Shown: positions 41,583 through 50,977, counted from the first letter of the stretch. The stretch is DNA of 64,000 nt from Flavobacterium phycosphaerae (GCF_010119235.1 NZ_JAAATZ010000001.1:1084501-1148500); one strand, 5' to 3'. Program-made: numbers and translations. The notes: generated by a model not told the origin, from the sequence alone.

Positions 41583-42929
41583 TTATTGCGGATCGTTCAT
41601 TTTAAAACTCTCCATAAACTTGGTAGTGTAATTTCCGGCTACATAATCCGGTTCTTCCATCAATTGTCTGTGGAAAGGGATAGTAGTCTTAATCCCTTCG
41701 ATATAAAACTCATCCAAAGCACGCTTCATTTTGTTGATGGCTTCTTCACGAGTTTGCGCAGTCGTAATCAACTTAGCAATCATCGAGTCATAATTAGGCG
41801 GAATAGTATACCCGGCGTAAACGTGAGTATCTAAACGCACTCCGTGACCTCCCGGCGCGTGTAAAACGGTAATTTTACCTGGCGAAGGACGGAAATCATT
41901 ATAGGGGTCTTCAGCATTAATACGACATTCAATAGAGTGCAATTGCGGTAAATAGTTTTTACCCGAAATTGGCACACCCGCCGCTACTAATATCTGCTCA
42001 CGAATCAAATCGTAATCAATAACCTGCTCCGTAATAGGGTGCTCTACTTGGATACGCGTGTTCATTTCCATGAAATAGAAATTCCGGTGCTTATCTACCA
42101 AGAACTCCACTGTTCCTGCGCCTTCATACTTAATGAATTCGGCTGCTTTAACCGCTGCTTCACCCATTTTGTGACGCAATTCATCAGTCATAAACGGCGA
42201 CGGAGTTTCCTCAGTCAGTTTTTGGTGACGACGTTGAACCGAACAATCTCTTTCAGATAAGTGACAAGCTTTTCCATAAGAATCACCTACTACTTGAATT
42301 TCGATATGACGAGGTTCTTCGATTAATTTTTCCAAATACATTCCGTCATTACCAAAAGCGGCCGCTGACTCTTGACGAGCGCCTTCCCAAGCTTTAAGTA
42401 AATCTTCTTCTTTCCAAACGGCACGCATTCCTTTTCCACCCCCACCGGCTGTTGCTTTCAACATTACCGGAAAGCCCATACCTTTTGATAATTCAAGGGC
42501 TTGTTCGTAGGACTCTAAAAGACCGTCAGAACCTGGTACACAAGGTACTCCGGCGGCTTTCATAGTAGCTTTTGCCGAAGCTTTATCCCCCATACGGTCA
42601 ATCATTTCAGGCGAGGCACCAATAAACTTGATACCATGCTCCTGACAAATCTTAGAGAACTTAGCGTTTTCGGATAAGAAACCATACCCCGGGTGTATTG
42701 CATCAGCATTGGTAATCTCTGCTGCAGCAATAATATTTGACATTTTTAAGTACGATAAATTACTTGGAGGAGGACCAATACAAACCGCTTCGTCAGCAAA
42801 TTTTACGTGCAAACTCTCGGCATCAGCAGTAGAATAAACAGCTACTGTTTTAATCCCCATCTCGCGACAGGTTCTGATAACGCGAAGCGCGATTTCACCT
42901 CTATTGGCTATTAATATTTTTTTAAACAT
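41583..42929 (-). CDS. accC: Biotin carboxylase subunit of acetyl-CoA carboxylase
   Basis: 448 aa, full length. ATP-grasp enzyme that carboxylates biotin on BCCP in the first step of fatty-acid synthesis. Motifs: N-terminal [16 protein letters not shown], the glycine-rich ATP loop [12 protein letters not shown], the biotin/bicarbonate segment [16 protein letters not shown] and the RINAEDP site. Downstream of accB by 96 bp on the same strand, as usual for an accBC pair. Confidence 0.97.
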   Translation of the reverse strand: MFKKILIANRGEIALRVIRTCREMGIKTVAVYSTADAESLHVKFADEAVCIGPPPSNLSYLKMSNIIAAAEITNADAIHPGYGFLSENAKFSKICQEHGIKFIGASPEMIDRMGDKASAKATMKAAGVPCVPGSDGLLESYEQALELSKGMGFPVMLKATAGGGGKGMRAVWKEEDLLKAWEGARQESAAAFGNDGMYLEKLIEEPRHIEIQVVGDSYGKACHLSERDCSVQRRHQKLTEETPSPFMTDELRHKMGEAAVKAAEFIKYEGAGTVEFLVDKHRNFYFMEMNTRIQVEHPITEQVIDYDLIREQILVAAGVPISGKNYLPQLHSIECRINAEDPYNDFRPSPGKITVLHAPGGHGVRLDTHVYAGYTIPPNYDSMIAKLITTAQTREEAINKMKRALDEFYIEGIKTTIPFHRQLMEEPDYVAGNYTTKFMESFKMNDPQ

Positions 42930-43025
42930 TACTCTTAATTTGAGAATTAAACAATTTGAAAATTTGAAAATTGGTAAAGAATGTGATAAATCATTTTCAA
43001 ATTATCACATCTTCAAATCTTCAAA

Positions 43026-43511
43026 TTAAGAAGGGTCTACTAAGAATAAAGGTTGGTCGAATTCTACCGGCGACATATCATCAACTAAAATCTTAACGAT
43101 TTTACCGGATACTTCGGCTTCAATTTCGTTGAATAACTTCATGGCTTCTACCACACAAAGAACATCTCCTTTTTGGATAGTACCACCCACTTCAACAAAA
43201 ACAGGTTTGTCCGGAGATGGTTTGCGGTAGAAAGTTCCAATCATTGGAGATTTAATAGTAATATATTTTGAGTTGTCATCAGCAGCTGGTGCAGCGGCAA
43301 CCGGGGCAGCAGCAACGGGAGCAGGAGCAGCGGCAACCGGAGCGGCCATAGCTTGTTGCATAGGAGCCTGTTGCACATAAGTGATGTCAGGTGTGTTTCC
43401 TTCTAAAGTAGTTCTGATTGTGATTTTTACATCACCTGTTTCCAATTTTACTTCAGCAACTCCTGTATTGGATACAAATTTGATCAGGTTTTGAATTTCT
43501 TTTAAATCCAT
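43026..43511 (-). CDS. accB: Biotin carboxyl carrier protein
   Basis: 161 aa. Biotinyl domain at the C-terminus with the biotinylated Lys124 in VEAMKLFNE, and an Ala/Pro-rich mobile linker (about 48-77). It carries carboxybiotin between AccC and the carboxyltransferase. Twenty-four bases after fabH on the same strand. The accB-accC spacer contains A/T-rich TTTGAAAA-type near-repeats and a GTGATAA/TTATCAC inverted repeat. Confidence 0.97.
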   Translation of the reverse strand: MDLKEIQNLIKFVSNTGVAEVKLETGDVKITIRTTLEGNTPDITYVQQAPMQQAMAAPVAAAPAPVAAAPVAAAPAADDNSKYITIKSPMIGTFYRKPSPDKPVFVEVGGTIQKGDVLCVVEAMKLFNEIEAEVSGKIVKILVDDMSPVEFDQPLFLVDPS

Positions 43512-43535
43512 GATTTGTTAGTTTTAGAATTAGTT

Positions 43536-44534
43536 TTATTGTTTGTTGTATGCCCATTTTAAGTAGATAGAACCCCAAGTGAATCCACCACCAAATGCTG
43601 CAAAAATTAAATTATCTCCTTTTTTTAGTTTGTCTTCAAAGTCACTTAACAGTAATGGTAAAGTGGCCGAAGTTGTATTACCGTATCGGTGAATGTTTAC
43701 CAATACCTTTTCTTCGTCTAAGCCCATTCGGTTAGCTGTAGCATCAATGATTCTTTTGTTGGCCTGATGAGCAATTAACCAATTCACATCGTCTTTGGTT
43801 AGGTTGTTGCGTTCCATGATTTTTTCGCTAACATCAGCCATGCCGGAAACGGCATATTTGAAAACGGTTTTACCATCTTGGAAAACATAATGTTGTCTGT
43901 TTTGAACCGTTTCCAATGATGGAGGCAGTATAGATCCGCCGGCATCAATTTTAAGATATTCTCTTCCGATACCATCGCTTCTTAAGAACTCATCTTGTAA
44001 CCCTAAGCCTTCTGTATTAGGTTCAAACAATACAGCACCAGCTCCATCACCAAAGATGATACAAGTAGCTCTGTCAGTATAGTCAATAATAGAAGACATT
44101 TTATCGGCACCAATCAAAAGTACTTTTTTATAACGACCTGATTGGATGTAAGCTGCGGCATTTGACATACCATATAAAAAGCTGGAACAAGCGGCTTGTA
44201 AGTCGTAAGCAAAAGCATTAACAGCGCCAATTTGTGAGGCAACATATACACCGGTCGAAGCCACAGGCATGTCGGGAGTAGTAGTAGCCATAATCACTAA
44301 ATCGATATCAGCCGGATTGATATTGGCTTTCGCAATTAAATCCTGAGCGGCTTTGATGGCCATAAACGAAGTGCCTTTTCCTTTTTCTTTTAAAAGTCTT
44401 CTTTCTTTGATTCCGGTGCGAGTGGTAATCCATTCGTCATTGGTATCAACCATGGTTTCCAGTACTTGATTTGAGAGTACAAATTCCGGAACATAGGCTC
44501 CAACTGCGGTTATTGCGGCTGTTATTGTAGTCAT
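43536..44534 (-). CDS. fabH: 3-oxoacyl-ACP synthase III
   Basis: 332 aa. It condenses acetyl-CoA (or branched acyl-CoA) with malonyl-ACP to start fatty-acid chains. The catalytic triad is Cys116 (LQAACSSFLYG), His in LIAHQANKRI and Asn in HRYGNTTSAT. It heads the fabH-accB-accC group, after a terminator that separates it from rpmF. Confidence 0.96.
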   Translation of the reverse strand: MTTITAAITAVGAYVPEFVLSNQVLETMVDTNDEWITTRTGIKERRLLKEKGKGTSFMAIKAAQDLIAKANINPADIDLVIMATTTPDMPVASTGVYVASQIGAVNAFAYDLQAACSSFLYGMSNAAAYIQSGRYKKVLLIGADKMSSIIDYTDRATCIIFGDGAGAVLFEPNTEGLGLQDEFLRSDGIGREYLKIDAGGSILPPSLETVQNRQHYVFQDGKTVFKYAVSGMADVSEKIMERNNLTKDDVNWLIAHQANKRIIDATANRMGLDEEKVLVNIHRYGNTTSATLPLLLSDFEDKLKKGDNLIFAAFGGGFTWGSIYLKWAYNKQ

Positions 44535-44647
44535 AAATAGGGTATTTTTCTTGACGATTTTTTGAAATCGAAAAGTTGTGGAAATTACAAAAAAAAATTA
44601 TACCGAGGGTATTAGAAATGGATATTTCTTAAAATTAAGTAAAACAA

Positions 44648-44672
44648 AAAACTCCCATAAAGTGGGAGTTTG
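44648..44672 (-). terminator. Terminator between rpmF and fabH
   Basis: AAACTCCCA / TGGGAGTTT arms with a five-base loop; the minus strand continues TTTTTTG. It separates the DUF177-rpmF transcript from fabH, possibly only in part. Confidence 0.8.
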
Positions 44673-44691
44673 TTTTGTCAAAAAAACTTAA

Positions 44692-44886
44692 TTAGGCAAC
44701 AGCTACTGATTTATCAATAACTACTTGTCCTCTGTAATACATTTTACCTTCGTGCCAGTAAGCTCTGTGGTATAAATGCGCTTCACCTGTTACAGGACAA
44801 GTTGCAATTTGAGCAACAGTTGCTTTATAATGAGTTCTTCTTTTATCTCTTCTTGTTTTGGAGATTTTTCTCTTAGGATGTGCCAT
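44692..44886 (-). CDS. rpmF: 50S ribosomal protein L32
   Basis: 64 aa, basic, starting [20 protein letters not shown], the L32 signature. A single Cys in IATCPVTGE remains of the zinc site, so it is the zinc-independent form. It follows the DUF177 gene by 9 bp, the usual order DUF177-rpmF-fabH. Confidence 0.97.
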   Translation of the reverse strand: MAHPKRKISKTRRDKRRTHYKATVAQIATCPVTGEAHLYHRAYWHEGKMYYRGQVVIDKSVAVA

Positions 44887-44895
44887 TGTACTATA

Positions 44896-45438
44896 TTATT
44901 TATCCGTTAATAGTTGTTTTAATTTGTCCCAACGCGGGTCAATATCATCTTCTTTTTTTGCTTCTTCTTTTATTTCTTTGACTTGTAATTCGTTTAGTTT
45001 TTGCAATGCTTCGGTTTGTAACGTTCCGTCTTTCACACCCGGATGAATCCTTTTGTGCGGAACCGACAATACAATCATTTCATAAATGTATTGTGCCAAA
45101 TCAATTTGATGTTCGCCGTGTGGCAATATCAATAATTCGTCGTTGTCATTGTTGAATTCGTCTCCAAACTGAACCACCAATTTAATTTTTCCTTTGATAG
45201 GCAAATCAAACGGCTCTCCTGTTAAATCACAAGGAACATTTACGGTTCCTTTGTGTTTGAAGTTGATTTCGAGCATAGTAGATTTTTTTTCTAAAACTAC
45301 TTCTACTGTTATATCACAACTTTCGAATTCATCAAAACTAAATTCGTCAAAGAACTTTTTGTTTATTGTAAACTCAAACTGATGTTTTCCTAATTTTAAT
45401 CCTATAAAAGGAATTAAATATTCATTTGTACTTTTCAT
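44896..45438 (-). CDS. DUF177 (YceD) family protein
   Basis: 180 aa. The C-terminal half has the family's NVPCDLTGEPFDLPIKG (the usual CxR/CxT core) and AQYIYEMIVLSVPHKRIHPG. YceD proteins are tied to 23S rRNA accumulation and are nearly always encoded before rpmF, as here. Cytosolic. Confidence 0.92.
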   Translation of the reverse strand: MKSTNEYLIPFIGLKLGKHQFEFTINKKFFDEFSFDEFESCDITVEVVLEKKSTMLEINFKHKGTVNVPCDLTGEPFDLPIKGKIKLVVQFGDEFNNDNDELLILPHGEHQIDLAQYIYEMIVLSVPHKRIHPGVKDGTLQTEALQKLNELQVKEIKEEAKKEDDIDPRWDKLKQLLTDK

Positions 45439-45523
45439 CTATACAACAATTTGACCCGACATTTCGGGAGTGCAAAGATATAAAATTATTGCAATTCCAA
45501 TAACCTTATGAACATTTTTTTGT

Positions 45524-46570
45524 TTATAACTGTTTTTCCTTTGTTTTCAAAGGATTCTTGCTGATTTCCTGGTGTTGATTTCTGGAATTATAGATATCAA
45601 TGGCAGTATAAACCGCTTCTTTGAATGAATTATAATCGGCCACGCCTTTCCCGGCTATTTCATAAGCAGTCCCATGATCGGGAGAGGTTCTTATTTTATT
45701 GAGTCCGGCAGTGTAATTTACGCCATTACCAAAGGACAAGGTTTTGAACGGAATCAGCCCTTGGTCATGATATGTAGCTATTACAGCATCGTATTTTTCA
45801 TATTGATTGTTGCCAAAAAAGCCATCAGCCGCAAAAGGACCGAAAACCAAGGTTCCTTTTTCAAATAACTTTTTCAAAGTAGGTTTTAAGACTTCATCAT
45901 CTTCTTTTCCAATCACACCGTTGTCACCGGCATGCGGATTTAAAGCTAAAACGGCAATTTTCGGTTTGTTAATTCCGAAATCCTGAATCAAACTGTGTTT
46001 AATGGTTTCGATTTTTTGAGTGATAAGTTTTTCTGTCAAATGTTTGGCTACTTCGTTTACCGGAATATGATCCGTTAGTAATCCCACTCTCAAATTGTCC
46101 TGAACCATCAGCATCAAAGCATTGCCTTCCAATTCTTTGTCTAAATAATCTGTATGTCCAGGGAATTTGAATTCTTCCGACTGAATGTTGTATTTATTAA
46201 TAGGTGCCGTTACTAAAACATCGATTTGATTTTCTTTCAAGGCTTTGGTGGCAGCTACAAATGATTTTATCGCATACTTCCCGATATTTTCATCATTAGT
46301 ACCAAAGTTTAAATCAACACCTTCACGCCAAATGTTTAACACATTTATTTTTCCGACTACTAATTGGTCTAATTTGTCAATACCATGAAGAGGTGCCGTC
46401 AATTCTAATGTTTTTTTGATGAAAGACAACACTTTTACATTGGCAAAAATAACCGGCGTACAAAGTTCCAACATTCTGGAATCTTCAAAAGTCTTTAGGA
46501 TTACTTCGCTTCCAATACCGTTTAAATCTCCGATTGAAATTCCAACGATGATATTTTCTGCTTTTTTCAT
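45524..46570 (-). CDS. pdxA: 4-hydroxythreonine-4-phosphate dehydrogenase
   Basis: 348 aa. NAD-dependent enzyme of pyridoxal phosphate synthesis. The metal histidines are in KFPGHTDYL, LNPHAGDNG and ATYHDQGLIP, all conserved. It precedes the DUF177-rpmF pair on the same strand by 85 bp and is divergent from ribE. Confidence 0.96.
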   Translation of the reverse strand: MKKAENIIVGISIGDLNGIGSEVILKTFEDSRMLELCTPVIFANVKVLSFIKKTLELTAPLHGIDKLDQLVVGKINVLNIWREGVDLNFGTNDENIGKYAIKSFVAATKALKENQIDVLVTAPINKYNIQSEEFKFPGHTDYLDKELEGNALMLMVQDNLRVGLLTDHIPVNEVAKHLTEKLITQKIETIKHSLIQDFGINKPKIAVLALNPHAGDNGVIGKEDDEVLKPTLKKLFEKGTLVFGPFAADGFFGNNQYEKYDAVIATYHDQGLIPFKTLSFGNGVNYTAGLNKIRTSPDHGTAYEIAGKGVADYNSFKEAVYTAIDIYNSRNQHQEISKNPLKTKEKQL

Positions 46571-46630
46571 AAGAAGGACAAGTTATTTATTGCTAATTTT
46601 GAAGTGCAAATTTAGTAAAATAAAACCATA

Positions 46631-47221
46631 ATGTTTACAGGAATAATTGAAACCCTCGGAATTATAAAACAGCTGCAAAAAGATAACGATAATCTACATA
46701 TAACTGTTTCTTCTCCTATAACTCACGAATTAAAAATTGATCAAAGCGTTGCGCATAACGGAGTTTGTTTAACAGTTGTAGCTATAAATAATGATGAGTA
46801 TACCGTAACGGCCATCAGAGAAACTATCGAAAAAACAAATCTTGGCGAATGGAAAACCGGTGATTTAATCAATTTAGAACGCGCCATGAAGCTGGGAGAT
46901 CGACTTGACGGACACATTGTACAAGGCCATGTAGATCAAACGGGAGTTTGTAAATCAATTGAAGAAGCTAACGGAAGTTGGTATTTTACTTTTGAATACG
47001 ATAGTAAATTAAACAACATCACCATTGAAAAGGGTTCGATAACCATAAACGGAGTGAGTTTGACAGTAGTAAATTCTAAAGCAAACGAATTTAGTGTTGC
47101 GATTATCCCGTATACTTATGAGCATACCAACTTTAAAACTTTTAAATTGGGAACCAAAATAAACTTAGAGTTTGATGTTGTGGGAAAATACGTAGCTAGA
47201 TTGTATGCTTTGAAACAGTAA
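46631..47221 (+). CDS. ribE: Riboflavin synthase alpha chain
   Basis: 196 aa made of two homologous lumazine-binding barrels (about 1-97 and 98-190), starting MFTGIIETLG and with VAHNGVCLTVV and ITINGVSLTVV, one per barrel. It turns two 6,7-dimethyl-8-ribityllumazine molecules into riboflavin. Monocistronic, ending in a terminator shared with the convergent small gene. Confidence 0.96.
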   Translation: MFTGIIETLGIIKQLQKDNDNLHITVSSPITHELKIDQSVAHNGVCLTVVAINNDEYTVTAIRETIEKTNLGEWKTGDLINLERAMKLGDRLDGHIVQGHVDQTGVCKSIEEANGSWYFTFEYDSKLNNITIEKGSITINGVSLTVVNSKANEFSVAIIPYTYEHTNFKTFKLGTKINLEFDVVGKYVARLYALKQ

Positions 47222-47246
47222 AGAAAAGATAAAGCACTAAAAGACA

Positions 47247-47278
47247 AAAAAAGCTTCCAATTAGTTGGAAGCTTTTTT
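47247..47278. terminator. Bidirectional terminator overlapping the end of a gene
   Basis: Arms AAGCTTCCAA (47251-47260) and TTGGAAGCTT (47265-47274) with A-tract left and T6 right. The stop codon of the minus-strand small gene (47261-47263) is in the loop and the right arm encodes its last residues. Confidence 0.9.
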
Positions 47279-47476
47279 GTTATTTGATTGTACTATTTTA
47301 TATAACCCATAGGTTAGAGAAATCAAGGCTAAAAAAATAACTCCCCCGTCCAAAGGCAAACCTGGTGGCGGTGGCGGAGTAGATGGCGGTGGTGGTCCGG
47401 GTGCAGCAAAAGCGTTATTTACTGACAAGAAAAACACAGCCAGAATAATTATAATTCTATTCGGGACAATTTTCAT
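47261..47476 (-). CDS. PID-CTERM-like small membrane-anchored protein
   Basis: 71 aa: signal peptide (IIIILAVFFLSVNNAFA), a proline/glycine linker, then PLDGGVIFLALISLTYGLYK and a basic end. The PxDGG motif before a single helix and the short basic tail resemble the PID-CTERM sorting signal described for Bacteroidota, in which a processing enzyme is thought to recognise the motif. Here almost nothing but signal, linker and sorting motif is left, so the mature product would be very small. Confidence 0.75.
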   Translation of the reverse strand: MKIVPNRIIIILAVFFLSVNNAFAAPGPPPPSTPPPPPGLPLDGGVIFLALISLTYGLYKIVQSNNKKASN

Positions 47477-47671
47477 AGTGCGTAAAAGTAAAAAAAAAAT
47501 CTATTCTCCAAAATAATTACTTTCTAAATTCAATAAATTAATTGAAAATTAAACTAGCGACAGCCTTGGCTTTAAAGCTATTTTAAATTTCAATCACCAA
47601 ATCGTAACCAAATCTCATTATCTATTAACGGGATTTTTCGGATTTTGGATTTAGGTGTTTTTTAAAACAAT

Positions 47672-47696
47672 AAAGACCTCTAACTAAGAGGTCTTT
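47672..47696 (-). terminator. Terminator after the tRNA gene
   Basis: AAAGACCTCT / AGAGGTCTTT arms with a five-base loop, 7 bp beyond the tRNA 3' end on the minus strand. Confidence 0.88.
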
Positions 47697-47702
47697 ATCT
47701 TG

Positions 47703-47776
47703 TGGTCCCACTTGGGCTCGAACCAAGGACCACCTGATTATGAGTCAGGTGCTCTAACCAACTGAGCTATAGGACC
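47703..47776 (-). tRNA. tRNA with CAT anticodon (tRNA-Met, elongator, or tRNA-Ile2)
   Basis: On the minus strand the 74-nt cloverleaf starts GGTCCTATAGCTCAG, has a D-loop GTTGGTTAGAGC, an anticodon arm CCTGA-CTCATAA-TCAGG, a T-arm with GGTTCGAGCC and ends TGGGACCA with discriminator A; CCA is not encoded. The first pair is a normal G-C, so it is not the initiator. The loop CTCATAA occurs in both elongator tRNA-Met and the lysidine-modified tRNA-Ile2; identity between these cannot be settled here. Confidence 0.95.
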
Positions 47777-47826
47777 GGTTAAGAGGTTGCAATATTACTA
47801 CTATTTTTTTTTCGTTGCAACTATTT

Positions 47827-48228
47827 TTATGGGATTTCTTGACAAAGCTCAATCAAAACACCGTTGGTTCCTTTTGGGTGTAAAAAAGCAACCAGCTTGT
47901 TATCAGCTCCTTTTTTCGGGGTTTCATTCAATATCGTGAAGCCTTCATTTTTCAAACGTTCTATCTCGGAAACAATATCGGCTACATCAAAAGCGATGTG
48001 ATGAATGCCTTCGCCTTTCTTTTCCAGGAATTTAGCAATGGGACTTTCCGGATTTGTGGCTTCTAAAAGTTCTATTTTGTTAGGGCCATTCATAAAAAAG
48101 GAGGTTTTTACTCCTTCGCTGGCTACTTCTTCTTGCTTGTATGGCGGATTACCAAATAATTTTTCAAAAAGTAAGTTGGAGGTTTCTAAGTTGGCAACGG
48201 CTATTCCTATATGTTCTATTTTTCTCAT
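47827..48228 (-). CDS. mce: Methylmalonyl-CoA epimerase
   Basis: 133 aa VOC-fold metalloenzyme that interconverts the (2R) and (2S) epimers of methylmalonyl-CoA in propionate metabolism. Start MRKIEHIGIAVANLE, metal ligands in EHIGIA, GIHHIAFDV and the glutamate in VLIELCQE. Length and motifs fit the Bacteroidota epimerase; the mutase subunits are not in the window. Confidence 0.93.
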   Translation of the reverse strand: MRKIEHIGIAVANLETSNLLFEKLFGNPPYKQEEVASEGVKTSFFMNGPNKIELLEATNPESPIAKFLEKKGEGIHHIAFDVADIVSEIERLKNEGFTILNETPKKGADNKLVAFLHPKGTNGVLIELCQEIP

Positions 48229-48278
48229 CAGTGTAAATTAAGAAACAAAGTTAACAAAAATTCAAATAGTTTCTGTTT

Positions 48279-48330
48279 TAGCCCCGATCGCAGCGGCACC
48301 GAAGTAGAGCGGAGAGCGGGAAAATGGACA
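48279..48330. repeat. Flavobacterial-type intergenic hairpin element, copy 3 (shortened)
   Basis: TTAGCCCCGATCGCAGCGGCA is followed by a short centre and AGAGCGGGAAAAT. Outer CCCG/CGGG pairing as in copy 1; the inner hairpin is mostly lost and the GCTCCTAAA tail is absent. It lies between divergent mce and rbfA rather than at a gene end. Confidence 0.65.
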
Positions 48331-48380
48331 ACTGATACGCCAAAACTCTCGCTTCTGAGTGTTATAAAAATTTAAAATTG

Positions 48381-48388
48381 TATTTTTG
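48381..48388 (+). promoter_or_regulatory. -7 promoter element very close to rbfA
   Basis: TATTTTTG matches TAnnTTTG but ends only 4 bp before the rbfA ATG, so transcription would start at or just after the start codon's first base. Confidence 0.4.
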
Positions 48389-48392
48389 TGGC

Positions 48393-48785
48393 ATGGAAAC
48401 GAACAGACAGAAAAAAATTGGCAGTGTATTGCAAAAGGATTTGGTGGATATTCTTCAAGGGGAAGTGCGTAAAAACGGGCTGACCAACTTGGTGATTTCG
48501 GTTTCTAAAGTTAGTGTTACTACTGATTTGGGTGTAGCGCGCGTGTATTTAAGTGTTTTTCCTCAAGACAAAGCTCCAGAAATTTTGGCTGCCGTGAAGT
48601 CGAATATGCCTTTGATTAAACATGATTTGTCGCAACGAGTGAAGTTGCAATTGCGTAAAGTGCCAAATTTGGCTTTCTATATTGACGACTCTTTAGATTA
48701 TATTGAGAAGATTGACAATGCTTTAGCCGGTAAAGAAAACCCTATTGAAAACCGCGACCTTTTAGACAAACGCAAGAAATTCTAA
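48393..48785 (+). CDS. rbfA: Ribosome-binding factor A
   Basis: 130 aa from the ATG at 48393 (METNRQKKIGSVLQKDLVDI); an in-frame start 15 bp earlier falls inside the promoter-like box. KH-like fold protein needed for late 30S maturation, with the family's LVISVSKVSVTTDLGVARVYLSVF and RKVPNLAFYIDDSLDYIEKID. The ABC permease gene starts directly after its stop. Confidence 0.94.
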   Translation: METNRQKKIGSVLQKDLVDILQGEVRKNGLTNLVISVSKVSVTTDLGVARVYLSVFPQDKAPEILAAVKSNMPLIKHDLSQRVKLQLRKVPNLAFYIDDSLDYIEKIDNALAGKENPIENRDLLDKRKKF

Positions 48786-49988
48786 GTGAACTTCCCGCTT
48801 TACATAGCCAAAAGATACCTTTTTAGTAAAAGCAATAATAATGCTATAAATATTATTACTGGTATTGCTTCGGTTGGAATTATAGTGGGTGCGATGGCGC
48901 TGTTTGTGGTGCTTTCGGTGTTTAGTGGCTTGCGTGATTTTAGTTTGTCTTTCTCCAATGATTTTGATCCCGATTTGAAAGTCAATCCTATCTCAGGGAA
49001 ATCTTTTTTTATTACTGCTGCTCAGGAAAATCAAATAAAAAACATTGATGGCGTTGCTTCATACAGTAAAGTTGTTGAAGAACGGGTGCTTTTCTTTTTT
49101 AAAGGAAAGGAGATGGTAACTTATTTGAAAGGCGTTGATGCTAACTTTACTAAAACAAACATCCTTTCTAAAAACAATATTTTTAACGGACAATGGCTAA
49201 AACCGAATACCTACCAAGTGGTCTTGGGTTATGGTATTTCACAAAAATTATCATTGGGGCTTTTTGATTTTAATAATCCGTTTGAGGTTTATGTGCCGCG
49301 AAAAGGCAAAGGTGTTATTGAAAGTGAGGAAGAAGCTTTTTATAAGTCGAGTTTGATTCCGGTGGGAATTTATGCCATTAGTGAAGATTTAGATAGTAAA
49401 TATGTGTTTTGTGATTTGGCATTGGCACAAGAGTTATTGGAACTAAAATCCAATCAAATTTCAGGGGTGGAAATTAAATTGAAACCAAATACAGATGAAG
49501 CCACAGTGATTGAAAAACTCAAGACACTGTTTCAAAATAAGATTGATATAAAAAACAGAGCCCAGCAGAACGCTACATTATATAAAATGCTGAATACAGA
49601 GAATATTGCTGTGTATTTAATTTTTACTTTGGTGATTGTTATAGCGCTTTTCAACTTAATTGGCGCGTTGATTATGATGGTTTTGGATAAAAAAAGCAAC
49701 TTAAAAACACTTTACAATTTGGGTTCCGAAATCAAAGATTTGAAGGAAATATTCCTGTTACAAGGCAGTTTGCTGAGTGTTTTAGGTGGAATTTTTGGTT
49801 TGATTTTAGGAATCATAATCGTCGTAGTACAGCAACAGTTCCAGCTGGTTATGATTACTGATTCTTTGGCGTATCCGGTAGTTTTTAGTATTCAGAATGT
49901 GTTGATTGTTTTTGCAACAATAGTCTCGCTAGGCGTTATCTCTAGTTGGATTGCCAGCAGTCGTGTGAGTAAAAAATTGTTGGATTAA
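48786..49988 (+). CDS. LolC/LolE-type ABC transporter permease
   Basis: 400 aa starting at GTG, directly after rbfA. One N-terminal helix (ITGIASVGIIVGAMALFVVL), a large periplasmic MacB/LolE-like domain and three C-terminal helices (about 275-295, 320-345, 365-385) form the FtsX-type permease fold. With no ABC ATPase next to it the substrate is unknown; lipoprotein release is the usual guess for this family. Its stop overlaps the convergent dusB stop within the same TTAA. Confidence 0.9.
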   Translation: MNFPLYIAKRYLFSKSNNNAINIITGIASVGIIVGAMALFVVLSVFSGLRDFSLSFSNDFDPDLKVNPISGKSFFITAAQENQIKNIDGVASYSKVVEERVLFFFKGKEMVTYLKGVDANFTKTNILSKNNIFNGQWLKPNTYQVVLGYGISQKLSLGLFDFNNPFEVYVPRKGKGVIESEEEAFYKSSLIPVGIYAISEDLDSKYVFCDLALAQELLELKSNQISGVEIKLKPNTDEATVIEKLKTLFQNKIDIKNRAQQNATLYKMLNTENIAVYLIFTLVIVIALFNLIGALIMMVLDKKSNLKTLYNLGSEIKDLKEIFLLQGSLLSVLGGIFGLILGIIIVVVQQQFQLVMITDSLAYPVVFSIQNVLIVFATIVSLGVISSWIASSRVSKKLLD

Positions 49989-50977
49989 ACAAACTGGTAA
50001 TTCGCGTAGGCATCTCTGATTTCCTCAAAAATTTGCAGCAAACCGTTGTGATCGTCAGTAGTGACTAAGCGTTGTTTGTATTCTTTAAAACCATGAATTC
50101 CTTTGAAGTAATTGGTGTAATGGCGGCGCATTTCCACTATGCCCAGACGTTCGCCTTTCCATTCCATCGACCAGATTAAGTGGTTGCGTGCCGCTTCAAT
50201 ACGGTCTTTCATCGTAGGTTGTGGTAAGTGTTCTCCGGTTTTAAAGTAATGTTTGATTTCGTCAAAAATCCATGGATAACCAATGGCGGCACGACCAATC
50301 ATCATACCGTCTAAACCAAATTTATTCTTGTATTCCAAAGCTTTTTCCGGCGAATCAATATCACCATTCCCGAAAATAGGCATGGTAATTCGCGGATTGT
50401 TTTTCACTCGAGCAATGTGCGACCAATCGGAATGTCCTTTATACATTTGAGCACGAGTTCGTGCATGAACCGTTAAAGCTTGCACACCAATATCCTGCAA
50501 ACGTTCCGCCACTTCGTCAATGTTGATCGAATTTTCATCCCAGCCTAATCGTGTTTTTACTGTAACCGGAAGATTGGTTCCTTTAATAACCGCTTTGGTC
50601 AAACGCACCATTAAATCCACATCTTTCAAAACACCGGCACCGGCGCCTTTGCAAACTACTTTTTTTACCGGACAACCAAAATTAATATCCACTAAATCGG
50701 GCTGAACGGTGTCAACAATCTTAGCTGACATTTCCATCGCTTCTTCATCACCACCAAAAATCTGAATGCCCACAGGTCTTTCATAATCGAAAATATCGAG
50801 CTTCATACGGCTTTTCATCGCGTCGCGAATCAGTCCTTCAGAAGAGATAAACTCCGAGTACATCAAGTCGGCACCGTGCAACTTGCACAATCTGCGAAAC
50901 GGCGGATCGCTCACGTCTTCCATAGGCGCAAGTAATAAAGGGAAATCCGGTAATTGTATGTTGCCGATTTTTGGCAT
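49985..50977 (-). CDS. dusB: tRNA-dihydrouridine synthase (DusB type)
   Basis: 330 aa from the ATG at 50977 (MPKIGNIQLPDFPLLLAPME). FMN-dependent reduction of uridines in tRNA D-loops. Motifs: LLLAPMEDVSDPPFR, the catalytic cysteine in NFGCPVKKVVCKGAGAG, TVKTRLGW, TVHARTRAQMY and FGNGDI. A TTG six codons upstream is rejected. Confidence 0.95.
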   Translation of the reverse strand: MPKIGNIQLPDFPLLLAPMEDVSDPPFRRLCKLHGADLMYSEFISSEGLIRDAMKSRMKLDIFDYERPVGIQIFGGDEEAMEMSAKIVDTVQPDLVDINFGCPVKKVVCKGAGAGVLKDVDLMVRLTKAVIKGTNLPVTVKTRLGWDENSINIDEVAERLQDIGVQALTVHARTRAQMYKGHSDWSHIARVKNNPRITMPIFGNGDIDSPEKALEYKNKFGLDGMMIGRAAIGYPWIFDEIKHYFKTGEHLPQPTMKDRIEAARNHLIWSMEWKGERLGIVEMRRHYTNYFKGIHGFKEYKQRLVTTDDHNGLLQIFEEIRDAYANYQFV

